Assembly: GCA_038845865.1 (NCBI GenBank)
Contig: JAWBQJ010000001.1
Location: 186,001 to 250,000 of the forward strand
Source of the DNA: Desulfurococcaceae archaeon
GTDB lineage: Archaea; Thermoproteota; Thermoprotei_A; Sulfolobales; Desulfurococcaceae
Length of the DNA: 64,000 bases
Direction: 5' to 3'
Below the pieces are notes generated by a model. It ran no database searches. It saw nothing but the letters and a program-made list of their open reading frames with translations, and was not told the DNA's origin. The position numbers were made by a program, and so were the translations under genes. Shown in pieces: positions 53,493-61,440 of this stretch (positions within the stretch are counted from its first letter, which is position 1; each line of letters starts with the position of its first letter).

Positions 53493-53554
53493 ATGTATCA
53501 AAAGTTTTTAAGCTTTTTTTACATGTATGTATCAAATATGTAGCATAAATAATA
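53493..53554. promoter_or_regulatory. Divergent promoter/operator between two ribbon-helix-helix genes
   Basis: ATGTATCAAA is present at 53493-53502 and again at 53527-53536, each preceded by a CATATAT/CATGTAT extension. A rightward TATA element (ATAAATAATATAA, about 53544-53556) and a leftward CTTAAAAAC (about 53504-53512) lie between or beside the copies. The regulators on either side are good candidates to bind here. Confidence 0.6.
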
Positions 53555-53591
53555 TAATGACTTGTCGAATACTTGTAACTAGGTGTGGTTC

Positions 53592-53744
53592 ATGACTAGA
53601 TGGGCTTCTGTTAGAATACCAGAGGAGCTGTACAAGCTCATTCAACGAGTCGTAAATGAGGGCAAGCACGGCTACACTTCTGTATCTGATTTTGTTACTG
53701 ATGCTGTGCGCCAGCGTCTCCGTGAGCTCGGCTATCTCAAATAG
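53592..53744 (+). CDS. Ribbon-helix-helix regulator (rightward, 50 residues)
   Basis: A complete 50-residue frame runs from ATG 53592. It has the strand WASVRIPEELYKLIQRVV and the helix GYTSVSDFVTDAVRQRLREL, a plain ribbon-helix-helix (CopG/MetJ-like) protein. It lies just upstream of the integrase start, so it may control integrase expression. A TATA element lies about 40 bases upstream. Confidence 0.8.
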   Translation: MTRWASVRIPEELYKLIQRVVNEGKHGYTSVSDFVTDAVRQRLRELGYLK

Positions 53745-53765
53745 AGTAGTTTTCTCATTATAGTA

Positions 53766-54047
53766 TTGGGGCTGGGATTGGAGGCTTTGACGTTTTACAT
53801 TAAAAAAATCAAGAACAAGCTTTATGTCTACGAGTGGGTGAACGGGGAGGAGAAATACATCGGTCCTCTCGACGAGATCGTCTTAAACTATTTGGCGAGT
53901 AAGGCCCAGATAAAAGTTAGCGGTCGCGTGAGCAAACGCGTGCTACGTCAATTAGCTAAATACATCGCCGATAACCTACAGCGAAACCAAGAGTGCGGGG
54001 GGTGGGATTCGAACCCACGCAGGCCTACGCCACCGGGTCCTCAACCC
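53766..54047 (+). CDS. Integrase, N-terminal fragment (SSV-type)
   Basis: About 94 codons from TTG 53766 (or TTG 53778) encode the N-terminal arm-binding region (YIKKIKNKLYVYEWVNGEEKYIG, SKRVLRQLAKYIADNL) and read into the 57-base repeat. In the chromosome the frame runs on through host tRNA antisense sequence to a stop at 54116. On the circular form it continues into the catalytic part at 42075. It lies 21 bases after the rightward regulator gene. Confidence 0.88.
53991..54047. repeat. Right attachment site (attR), 57-bp direct repeat
   Basis: This copy is identical to 42018-42074. Here it forms the 3' half of the intact tRNA-Leu gene. The repeat boundary falls in the anticodon stem, as in other elements with SSV-type integrases. 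Confidence 0.95.
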
Positions 54048-54078
54048 GGCCCCTTTGACCTGGCTCGGGCACCCCCGC
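53993..54078 (-). tRNA. tRNA-Leu (GAG)
   Basis: The minus strand folds into a class II tRNA. The acceptor is GCGGGGG/CCCCCGC with discriminator A, the anticodon stem CCGGG/CCCGG closes the loop TTGAGGA (anticodon GAG), there is a long variable arm, and the T arm is GTGGG-TTCGAAT-CCCAC. No intron and no encoded CCA. A TATA element (minus, 54110-54120) sits upstream. Its 3' half is supplied by the provirus att site. Confidence 0.93.
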
Positions 54079-54249
54079 GTGCTTCACTTATGAGTAATTA
54101 CCGTAAGTGGTTTTAAACCTGATAGAGGAAGCATTAGCTGTGCGTTTTAACACCTGTTAATCATCTAGCCGGCCTCCTATACAACCGTGAAGCCCCGTTC
54201 TTTGAGGCAAGGAAAGCTCAGGGGCCGATAAACGGGTTCCTGAGGTCTG

Positions 54250-54259
54250 GGTATTTAAC
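54250..54259 (+). promoter_or_regulatory. TATA box for HAD hydrolase gene
   Basis: GTATTTAACC lies about 30 bases before the GTG at 54284. The 200-base gap before it (54079-54249) shows no gene. Confidence 0.45.
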
Positions 54260-54283
54260 CCGTATCACAAGTAATTAAAGGGG

Positions 54284-54946
54284 GTGATTCCAGCGGTGAG
54301 AACCACACCGTGCGGAGAAGGTCGGACCGTGGTGTTTGACCTCTACGGTACACTAGTTGACTGGAAGTACAGCATAAGGTCGTTCATAGAGCTCTATGTT
54401 TCCCCGGACGCCGTGGGGAGGTTTTTCACGTGCGATATCAGGGAGATCCTAAACTATAGGCCCTACAAGCAGATACTTAAAAAGTGCCTCCTCGAAGTAG
54501 CCGGTAATCACAGTACACTTATGTCGAGCGAGCTCGTTGAGGCCTTTATATTGACCTTTGCAAAATCCCCTCCATTCCCAGACACTGTATACGGGCTCAA
54601 GCTGCTAAGAAAGCGTGGATTTAAACTAGCCGTCCTCTCTAATACCGATAGAGACTTAGTTGAGATTACTTTAAACGGCTTCAGAGAACTACTTGACTAC
54701 GTAATAACGGCAGAAGACGTGAGAGCGTATAAACCATCTCTCGAAGCCTTCTTAAACGCATACAGGCTTCTCGGGGTCTCCACCGACCGGGTGGTGCATG
54801 TATCGGCATACCCCCAATACGACTTGGAGCCGGCGAACAAGCTTGGAACAAAGACCGTCCTCGTGGATAGAGGATTAGGGTATAGTTGGCCTATTAAGGT
54901 CAAGAACCTACTCGAGCTTCCCCGCGTTCTCGAAGAGTTTACTTAG
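54284..54946 (+). CDS. HAD-superfamily hydrolase (haloacid dehalogenase type)
   Basis: The 220-residue protein has motif I FDLYGTLVD with the nucleophile D19 and tyrosine two residues on, as in 2-haloacid dehalogenases, motif II in VLSNTD, the lysine in AYKPSLEAFL and the acidic motif IV replaced by SAYPQYDLEPANKLG. A helical cap sits between motifs I and II. Substrate unknown; many archaeal members are phosphatases. The first gene to the right of the tRNA-Leu locus. Confidence 0.85.
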   Translation: MIPAVRTTPCGEGRTVVFDLYGTLVDWKYSIRSFIELYVSPDAVGRFFTCDIREILNYRPYKQILKKCLLEVAGNHSTLMSSELVEAFILTFAKSPPFPDTVYGLKLLRKRGFKLAVLSNTDRDLVEITLNGFRELLDYVITAEDVRAYKPSLEAFLNAYRLLGVSTDRVVHVSAYPQYDLEPANKLGTKTVLVDRGLGYSWPIKVKNLLELPRVLEEFT

Positions 54947-54999
54947 TCTCAAACACTAATGTGTTCAGCCTAGTGGAGCGCTCTTCGATGAAATGTTTT

Positions 55000-55842
55000 C
55001 TAGCCACTACTCACCTTGGGGGCTTTCAACTTTATCTCCCACTTGTCGAGGGACTGCCTTATGGTTGGTATAGTAGTCCTAGCTTTTTCCACTTCATCCA
55101 GGAATATGGAGTGCTCGGAGTACTTTTCGCTGATGCCCATGTCCAGCTCGCGGTAACCCCATGGACTGAACACACCGCTCCTGCCGGTGAACATTTCACT
55201 GGTTTGATTAGCTACAACCACGTAAGCCGTGTTCTCGTGAGCTCTGGCCGACGCTAACTTGTCCAGTATCTCTTCCTTTAGGGGTCCCTTAACCCAGCCG
55301 GCCTGAACTACGAACACGTTTACGCCGAGTACGGCGTATGACCTGAAGAGCTCCGGGAACCGTAGATCGTAGCACACGGCAAACGCTATTGGAAACCCGT
55401 TTAGAGAAACTATCTTACCTAGAGATGTACCGGGCTCGAAGAACTCGGACTCTCGGTATCCGTAAGCATCGAACAAGTGCATTTTACTGTACACCGGTAG
55501 TACCTCACCGCGACTGGTAACTAGTACTACGGTGCTCCTCGACTTGGGAGGCACATCCGTTCTCTCTATAAAGTGTACTACGATGCCGGCTCCTAGCTCG
55601 TTGGCGAGCCTTATAAAAGTCGCTAGGAACCTACTACTTGTCGCGTACTCCGATAACTCGTACACTTTGAACGGGTCTCTGAGTTGAAGGGGGTTTGTCA
55701 TGCTGTATTCTGGTAGAACTATGAGGTCTGCTTCCCTGTAATTCCGCTTTACAAGTGAATATGCTTTTTCGGCGTTTTCAGGGGGGTACGCGGTAAACGA
55801 TGCCTGAACTATACCGATGACTATTCTCGACACGCGGGTCAC
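55000..55842 (-). CDS. Carbon-nitrogen hydrolase (nitrilase superfamily)
   Basis: The 280-residue protein has the Glu-Lys-Cys triad of the nitrilase superfamily: E45 in LIVLPEYS, K120 in VYSKMHLF and C157 in AVCYDLRFPELFR. It resembles omega-amidase/N-carbamoyl-type amidases (NIT2-like), with the RFPELFR and FEPG turns. It probably cleaves an amide such as alpha-ketoglutaramate; the substrate is inferred. The start is GTG 55842. It converges with the HAD gene. Confidence 0.9.
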   Translation of the reverse strand: MTRVSRIVIGIVQASFTAYPPENAEKAYSLVKRNYREADLIVLPEYSMTNPLQLRDPFKVYELSEYATSSRFLATFIRLANELGAGIVVHFIERTDVPPKSRSTVVLVTSRGEVLPVYSKMHLFDAYGYRESEFFEPGTSLGKIVSLNGFPIAFAVCYDLRFPELFRSYAVLGVNVFVVQAGWVKGPLKEEILDKLASARAHENTAYVVVANQTSEMFTGRSGVFSPWGYRELDMGISEKYSEHSIFLDEVEKARTTIPTIRQSLDKWEIKLKAPKVSSG

Positions 55843-55897
55843 CCTTAACCATCTGTGAAATCTCTCGTGAATGATTTTTAACCAAAAGTACCGTCAC

Positions 55898-57874
55898 TTA
55901 AAATGCTTCACTTCTCGGATAGCCAGCATTCCCAGGTACTCTGTAGTACTTGTGTAGCTTGAAGTCCCTCATTGCTGTCAAGTCAAGATTCCGTAAAGCT
56001 TCAATGAATTTCTTAACTTCACCTTTCTTCAATTTATTTCGTAGTACGAGGAAATCAAACTCTTCCCAGGTTACCGGTATGAAGTCAAGGTCGTGGATGT
56101 CGGCGACGTATCCTACAGCTACGCCTGCATCCGCTTTACCGTGCTTAATGGCAATCGCCACGGCTGTGTGCGTTTTCACTTCATACGTATAGCCCTTGAC
56201 AAGCCTCGGCACGCTACTCCACTGGATGCCGTGCTTCTCGGCAATGCTCTTTAAGTTTATGTCCACCAGAGCGCGTATCCCGGATCCTCTAGGTCTATTA
56301 ACGATTCTTACATCACTTCTTAGGAAGTCTTCAAAGCCCTTAATTTTCTTGGGGTTACCTCTAGCGACAATTATTCCCACTAACCTGTCATACCCTCTTA
56401 TAATTGTAGCCTCGCGTGTTAAACCGTACTTCTCTAAGAAGGGTACATTATAGGTTCCGCTCTCTGGGTCGAGAAGGTGCGTGGGCGCGATATCGGCCTC
56501 ACCCCTAGATGTAGCTATCCAGCCACCCACGCTACCCGTATTTAGGATTCTACTAGTGTAAATGAGGCCGCTTCTCACCAGTATGTGTTCAAGTAGTGGA
56601 TCGTTACTGCCTATGATGGTGAGTCTTCGTAATGGTGCCTTTTCGCTGAATGGGTAGAATGGGACTAGCGTGCCGGCTTCAAAGTAATCCGTGTTTTCGT
56701 CTAGTTCGATGAAACCGTCACTATAAGTAATTGCGTATACACTGCCACTACTAAGCGATACTGGGTATGCTGTGTAGCCGTGACTGGATTCTACTAAAAT
56801 AGATGGAATAAGCCATGTCTTACCAACGCCTTTTCTGATCTTTACCGGGATCCTAACATCGATCCTCGTCTCGACGTACCGTAACCCCGTTAACCTCGTA
56901 ATGATGGGTTTCACAACGCGGACTAAGATCATGTAGCATGAGAGGGGAAAGCCGGGAAGCCCGAAAAGTAATTTACCCTTATCAGTGGTGGCTATTAGGG
57001 TCGGCTTCCCAGGTCTGGATTTAAGTCCGTGCACGATGACCTCTCCCACATCTTCGAAGACCCGGTATACCAGGTCCATCTCGCCTGCACTAGTACCACC
57101 ACTCGTAAAGACGGCATCATAGTGTTCTAAGTCCTCCTCGATAACGCTTCTAATTACCTTATAGTCATCTGGTAGAATACCGCGGTATGTAGCATCTGCC
57201 CCCCATTCCCTTAGGAACGAGGATATGAGTAGGCCGTTCACGTCATATACCTTGCCCTGTTCAAGCGGCTTACCGGGCTCTACTACCTCGTTACCGGTCG
57301 AGTACACGGCTATTTTGGGCTTTACGTAAACGGGTACTTCCAGTAGGCCGAACCCCGCTAGTAAGGCTATGTGCTCGTGCCTGAGGAGAGTACCTCGCGG
57401 TAGCATAAAGTCTCCCGCAGACACATCACTGCCTGTTGTTGAAATGTTCTCTCCAGGCGCTACGGGTCGGTACACTTTGACTACATCGTCTAGAGCCTCT
57501 GTGTACTCTTCCATGACGACCGCGTCGCAGTCCCGCGGAATGACCGCTCCCGTGGAGACCTTAATTGCCCCTTCTTCACAGCTAAAATCCTCTCCTCGTT
57601 CACCTGTTTTCAGCTCACCTAGAACTCTAAGTATAACCGGGTTCACCTCGGTCGCATGCATTACCTTATCGCTCTTAACCGCGTAACCGTCAACCTCCGA
57701 CCTGTCAAATGGGGGGTAATCCACCGATGCGTAGAGGTCTCTCGCGAGAACCCTGAAAAGGGCGTCTTCGAGTCTTACTAGTTCAAGACCTCGGGGCTGG
57801 GGGTTCGCCTTCTTGATCACCTTTTCAACGGCCTCGTTGAGTGAAGATAGTTCATGGAAGACTTTAACAGCCAT
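55898..57874 (-). CDS. moeA: MoeA-type molybdopterin molybdotransferase fused to a substrate-binding-like domain
   Basis: Residues 1 to about 405 form MoeA: FDRSEVDGYAVKS, SVSTGAVIPRDCDAVV-type loop, YSTGNEVVEPG, TSGGTSAGEMDLVYR and GLKSRPGKPTL. MoeA inserts molybdenum or tungsten into adenylated molybdopterin. Residues 410-658 form a PBP-like domain (IIGSNDPLLEHIL, IAPTHLLDPESGTYNVPF, RPRGSGIRALVD, VAVGYVADIHDLDFIPV), a fusion known in archaea and some bacteria and thought to sense molybdate or tungstate. Hyperthermophiles usually use tungsten enzymes. No other cofactor genes are adjacent. Divergent from hel308. Confidence 0.92.
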   Translation of the reverse strand: MAVKVFHELSSLNEAVEKVIKKANPQPRGLELVRLEDALFRVLARDLYASVDYPPFDRSEVDGYAVKSDKVMHATEVNPVILRVLGELKTGERGEDFSCEEGAIKVSTGAVIPRDCDAVVMEEYTEALDDVVKVYRPVAPGENISTTGSDVSAGDFMLPRGTLLRHEHIALLAGFGLLEVPVYVKPKIAVYSTGNEVVEPGKPLEQGKVYDVNGLLISSFLREWGADATYRGILPDDYKVIRSVIEEDLEHYDAVFTSGGTSAGEMDLVYRVFEDVGEVIVHGLKSRPGKPTLIATTDKGKLLFGLPGFPLSCYMILVRVVKPIITRLTGLRYVETRIDVRIPVKIRKGVGKTWLIPSILVESSHGYTAYPVSLSSGSVYAITYSDGFIELDENTDYFEAGTLVPFYPFSEKAPLRRLTIIGSNDPLLEHILVRSGLIYTSRILNTGSVGGWIATSRGEADIAPTHLLDPESGTYNVPFLEKYGLTREATIIRGYDRLVGIIVARGNPKKIKGFEDFLRSDVRIVNRPRGSGIRALVDINLKSIAEKHGIQWSSVPRLVKGYTYEVKTHTAVAIAIKHGKADAGVAVGYVADIHDLDFIPVTWEEFDFLVLRNKLKKGEVKKFIEALRNLDLTAMRDFKLHKYYRVPGNAGYPRSEAF

Positions 57875-57939
57875 AAATGCCCCTCTAAGCTACTTAATCT
57901 GTTTAAGTTGTAATTAAAATACCGGGTGACTGGTCATCC

Positions 57940-60072
57940 ATGCTTATAGATGAATTAGTAAAGTGGGGGCTACCTCTAGAATACGTCAACTTGCTCGGTG
58001 AGCGGGGGATACGGGAGCTAAATCCCGTTCAAGTAGAAGCTGTTAAGCGCGGTTTACTGAACGGGGTGAACATGGTCATCTCTGCCCCTACAGCCAGCGG
58101 CAAGACTCTAATAGCTGAGATGGTATTGGTTAAGACCGCTGTGAACGGCCTCGTCGGGGTGTACTTAACTCCACTAAGGGCACTTGCAAGTGAAAAGTAT
58201 GCTGAGTTCTCAGTACTGAACAAAATTGGCGTCAAAGTAGGAATCACCACTGGGGATTACGACCAACCAGCGGAGTATTTAGGAGAGTACGATATTATCG
58301 TAGCCACGTATGAGCGTTTCGATAGCTTAATGAGGCTGAAACCTACCTGGCTTAAACGTGTGGGATTAATAGTGATCGACGAAATGCACAATGTGAACGA
58401 CCCTGAAAGAGGGCCAATAATTGAAATGATCGTGGCGAGGGCGCTTAAGCGGGGAACTAGGATTATAGGCCTATCCGCAACCATAGGTAACCCCGCGGAA
58501 CTAGCCCGCTGGGTTAAGGGTGAACTAGTAACATCGGCGTGGAGGCCCGTTAAGCTCGTAGAAGGCGTCTTCAATAAGAAGAGGTCCGAAATAGTTTTTG
58601 CTGATGGGAGGAAAGAAAGCGTCGAGGAGGACCACGACGAGGCGGTAGTGAACCTTGTTCTCCATAACATTAAACGCAACTACCAAACACTTGTATTCGT
58701 TCATAACAGAAAACGTGTCGAGGAGTTAGCTGAAATAACAGCAACCTACATTACCCCGATGGACACACATGGCCTTGAAGCACTGTTAGACGAGCTCGAA
58801 AGCGCACCTACTAGGATCGAAAAGGAATTTCTCAGAGAGCTGGGATTTAGGGGCGTAGCATTTCATCATGCGGGTTTATCGCAAGTATCGAGAAGGGTTG
58901 TTGAAGAGGCCTTTAGGAAGAGGTTGCTTAAGGTCGTTTACGCCACTCCCACCCTCGCCGCCGGAGTTAACCTTCCCGCACGAAGGGTTTTGATATCAAT
59001 TAAGAGGTATGATCCCGCTAAGGGCAGAAAAGTAAACATCAGTGTCTCCGAGTATAAGCAAATGGCTGGAAGAGCCGGTAGGCCACAGTTCGACGAAATG
59101 GGAGAATCCATCATCGTGGACGCCTCGAACATAGATGAGGGTTTCAAGTACATAACGTCGGAACCCGAACCGGTACAGGGTAGATTGCTAGGTGAAAGAA
59201 GTCTTAGAGTACACGTGCTCTCCGCCGTAGCTTCACTCGAGGTAAGTAGTATCGGAGATCTATCTGAGCTTTTCAAGCTAACTTTCTCCGCGTCTACTGG
59301 TAAACTCACAAACATAAGCGAGCAGATCGAGGACCTCGTGGACTTCTTAGAGGGCCTCGGCATGGTGGCCAGGAGAGAGCCGGGTGTTGTGCCTACGAGG
59401 CTTGGCAGGATTACGGCATACAGTTATCTAGACCCCCTTACTGTAAACATGTTCTTCAGGTATAAAGGCACTGAGTACAGGGACCTTTATATACTGCACT
59501 TAGTATCGCTTACACCAGACTTCCTCAAGAGTGGAGTTTACATTCCAGGTAAAGTAATGGCGGCTTACGAGGAGCTCGCGGAGGTGTATGCTAGTAGCGG
59601 GTTATTAATGCCCACTACCAGTGAATACTACGATTACGATGACTGGCTACACGGGTTCATATACGCACTCGCACTTCAAGACTGGATCAACGAAAGAAGT
59701 GAAGACGAGATCGTGGAGAAATATGCCTTAGGGCCAGGCGACATATACAACTTGAAAGATACCGCGAGCTGGATAACAGGAGCACTTGGAAAGGTAGCAG
59801 GTGTAATTGGCGACGTCGTGTATCACAGAAAGCTAACGGCCCTTTCCCAGAGGCTGGACAAAGGGGTTAAGCAGGATGCGCTAGAGCTTGCATCGTTAAA
59901 GTATATTGGACGCGTTAGAGCCAGGATACTAATAGAACACGGGATAAAGACCCTCGAAGACCTCGCCAAGACACCTAAGAAGAAGCTGATGAGCCTGCCA
60001 TCATTTGGGCCTAAGGTAGCCGAAGAGGTGTATAAGCAATTACACGAACTAGGTTATAGTCCTCGATCATAA
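57940..60072 (+). CDS. hel308: Hel308/Hjm superfamily 2 helicase
   Basis: The 710-residue protein has Walker A SAPTASGKT (48-56), DEMH at 147-150, GLSATIGNPAELA, the AGVNLPARR and QMAGRAGRPQ motifs, and a C-terminal helix-hairpin-helix (YIGRVRARILIEHGIKTLEDL, LPSFGPKVAEEV). It matches Hel308, which unwinds lagging-strand structures at stalled forks. Length is normal. A TATA-like TAATTAAAATA (57911-57921) lies about 25 bases upstream of the start. It lies next to tRNA-Thr. Confidence 0.95.
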   Translation: MLIDELVKWGLPLEYVNLLGERGIRELNPVQVEAVKRGLLNGVNMVISAPTASGKTLIAEMVLVKTAVNGLVGVYLTPLRALASEKYAEFSVLNKIGVKVGITTGDYDQPAEYLGEYDIIVATYERFDSLMRLKPTWLKRVGLIVIDEMHNVNDPERGPIIEMIVARALKRGTRIIGLSATIGNPAELARWVKGELVTSAWRPVKLVEGVFNKKRSEIVFADGRKESVEEDHDEAVVNLVLHNIKRNYQTLVFVHNRKRVEELAEITATYITPMDTHGLEALLDELESAPTRIEKEFLRELGFRGVAFHHAGLSQVSRRVVEEAFRKRLLKVVYATPTLAAGVNLPARRVLISIKRYDPAKGRKVNISVSEYKQMAGRAGRPQFDEMGESIIVDASNIDEGFKYITSEPEPVQGRLLGERSLRVHVLSAVASLEVSSIGDLSELFKLTFSASTGKLTNISEQIEDLVDFLEGLGMVARREPGVVPTRLGRITAYSYLDPLTVNMFFRYKGTEYRDLYILHLVSLTPDFLKSGVYIPGKVMAAYEELAEVYASSGLLMPTTSEYYDYDDWLHGFIYALALQDWINERSEDEIVEKYALGPGDIYNLKDTASWITGALGKVAGVIGDVVYHRKLTALSQRLDKGVKQDALELASLKYIGRVRARILIEHGIKTLEDLAKTPKKKLMSLPSFGPKVAEEVYKQLHELGYSPRS

Positions 60073-60158
60073 AGTGGTGAAGAACATGGTCTAACCGATG
60101 ACTTGTTTTGTAAAAATATAAGCTACCTCCAGCTAAACAGTAACACGACGCATTACAC

Positions 60159-60232
60159 GCCGCCGTAGCTCAGCCTGGTGGAGCGCCGCCCTGGTAAGGC
60201 GGAGGTCCCGGGTTCAAATCCCGGCGGCGGCT
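60159..60232 (+). tRNA. tRNA-Thr (GGT)
   Basis: The 74-base gene folds into a regular tRNA: acceptor GCCGCCG/CGGCGGC with discriminator T, anticodon stem CCGCC/GGCGG around CTGGTAA (anticodon GGT), T arm CCGGG-TTCAAAT-CCCGG. There is no intron and no encoded CCA. TAAAAATATAAG near 60112-60123 is its TATA element. Confidence 0.95.
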
Positions 60233-60329
60233 TGACGGCTTTCCCGGGGGCTGTCTTCCCCCCATTCAGGCTTCACACCATATGAGGTCTCATTACCGGG
60301 TTTCTCGGGTCCCGCTAAGCACCGGTAAA

Positions 60330-60683
60330 CTACTTACTTCTGGGCACTCTACGAATTCTAATACCGTTCTCCTCGCAGTAGGATCTAGCTTCATTAGAGA
60401 CCTCTACTCCGCCACCATAAAGCACTACTATGGGCTTAGCCTTTAAGAGCTTAGCTTTCTCGTGAAGTGCCTTGACCGCGTCCAGCGTAACTGTTCCCTT
60501 GTCGAAAACGTCGATCGCGAAAACCCCGCCTTTACGAGCCACTACTTGAATTAGCCCGTATCTCGTTGGGTAGAATACCTTGACGGAAAATCCCGCTTCT
60601 ATGTATCTACCGGCAATTACCCCTACGGTCCCGTATCTTCTTGCAAGCATCTTACTCGTGTGTTTCTGCCTAGCCGTAGCCAT
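60330..60683 (-). CDS. Small archaeal protein, possible endonuclease fold
   Basis: A 117-residue protein is predicted from ATG 60683. After a basic N-terminus it has an alpha/beta core (YGLIQVVARKGGVFAIDVFD, then a helix and KPIVVLYGGGVEVS, then GIRIRRV). The strand order and the V-A-R-K / I-D-V pair are reminiscent of compact restriction-endonuclease-like folds such as archaeal Holliday-junction or Hjc relatives, but I cannot find a full PD-(D/E)XK motif. It stands between two tRNA genes. Function unknown. Confidence 0.62.
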   Translation of the reverse strand: MATARQKHTSKMLARRYGTVGVIAGRYIEAGFSVKVFYPTRYGLIQVVARKGGVFAIDVFDKGTVTLDAVKALHEKAKLLKAKPIVVLYGGGVEVSNEARSYCEENGIRIRRVPRSK

Positions 60684-60819
60684 ACTCAACACCCCAATTT
60701 ACGGGGATAACTCCTATGTAAACAATTCCCGTAACCCGGTGACTTATAAACGTAAAAACGTAACTGAAGTGCTCGACGATCCGACAGTACCCGTTGAGTG
60801 TGTTACATAAACGTGAAAG

Positions 60820-60916
60820 GGCCCGGGCCGGGATTTGAACCCGGGACCTCCGGGTACCTGCCCCTTCATCTCGGGGGTCCACAGCCCGGCGCTCTTCCAG
60901 GCTGAGCTACCCGGGC
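60820..60916 (-). tRNA. tRNA-His (GTG) with 23-base intron
   Basis: The minus strand gives acceptor GCCCGGG/CCCGGGC with discriminator C and a G at position -1 encoded at 60917, the mark of tRNA-His. The anticodon stem CCGGG/CCCGG holds GTG; an intron after position 37 covers about 60856-60878 and forms its own CCCC/GGGG helix, matching a bulge-helix-bulge. T arm CCGGG-TTCAAAT-CCCGG. Intron ends may shift by one base. Confidence 0.92.
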
Positions 60917-61011
60917 CATATTTCAGCTACATGGCCTGGGCTCTTCATAGTATCCGTTCGGGCCCAGACAACCATATTTTACAAGAGGGTATTTAATTAT
61001 TTTAGTTAATA

Positions 61012-61263
61012 GTGTCTGCAGGGATAGACGTGGGCTCTTCAAAACCTAGAGAGGTGTATTTGCCAACACATATCATTCAGTGTAATGAAAGGAGCGCGTG
61101 TCCATACTACGAGGTAGTGCAGTTTGGCAAGGAGCCCGATGTGGTGTGTATAGCCTACTGTAAAGCCACTAGTAGATACCTAACAAGGTCGTTCGTGAAG
61201 AAGTGCATGATGTACTGGGAGGCCTGCCCCTTCAAACACGCTCTCGATTTTCAACCAGCTTAG
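61012..61263 (+). CDS. Small cysteine-rich protein
   Basis: This 83-residue protein has seven cysteines, with the pattern C-x6-C (QCNERSACPYY), then VCIAYC, then KKCMMYWEAC. It has no membrane helix. This would suit an iron-sulfur cluster or zinc site. Start GTG 61012 follows a TTTAATTATTTTAGTTAA promoter-like run. It is a single gene and is not recognised. Confidence 0.6.
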   Translation: MSAGIDVGSSKPREVYLPTHIIQCNERSACPYYEVVQFGKEPDVVCIAYCKATSRYLTRSFVKKCMMYWEACPFKHALDFQPA

Positions 61264-61440
61264 CGGTCATCAAGCATCCATATACTCTCCCCCGTTGTAA
61301 AACATCCTGAAATCAGCGTTTCGAGGGCTTTTTGAGCGGTATAGGCTTTCACGAGATCCGGCCCTGTGCTGTTCTCAATGTAGTTAGGGTTGCATCCACC
61401 TCGTACCCCTTAAAGTGCTTGGAGCGTCCTCTCCGCAACT

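Larger units (their letters stand above)
42018..54047. mobile_element. Integrated spindle-virus-like provirus (SSV-type integration in tRNA-Leu)
   Basis: Two identical 57-base repeats bound a block of about 12 kb with its own gene organisation. An integrase gene is split so that its C-terminal part lies just inside the left repeat and its N-terminal part just left of the right repeat, the arrangement created by SSV-type integrases. The cargo includes a two-helix capsid protein like those of fuselloviruses and other spindle-shaped archaeal viruses, secreted virion-type proteins, a P-loop ATPase and ribbon-helix-helix regulators. An intact tRNA-Leu is restored at the right end. No gene seems broken apart from the integrase split, so the element may still be able to excise. 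Integrated plasmid is the alternative, but the capsid gene argues against it. Confidence 0.92.

Noticed and set aside
54961-55257. 98-codon frame before and inside the nitrilase-family gene
   Set aside because: Most of it is antisense to the conserved hydrolase and it has no motif.
60670-60882. 70-codon frame overlapping tRNA-His
   Set aside because: It covers the tRNA gene and its sequence is not protein-like.
61264-61440. Replication origin next to the Orc1/Cdc6 gene
   Set aside because: No origin recognition box or A/T-rich unwinding element could be recognised in the gap or in the short gap on the other side.
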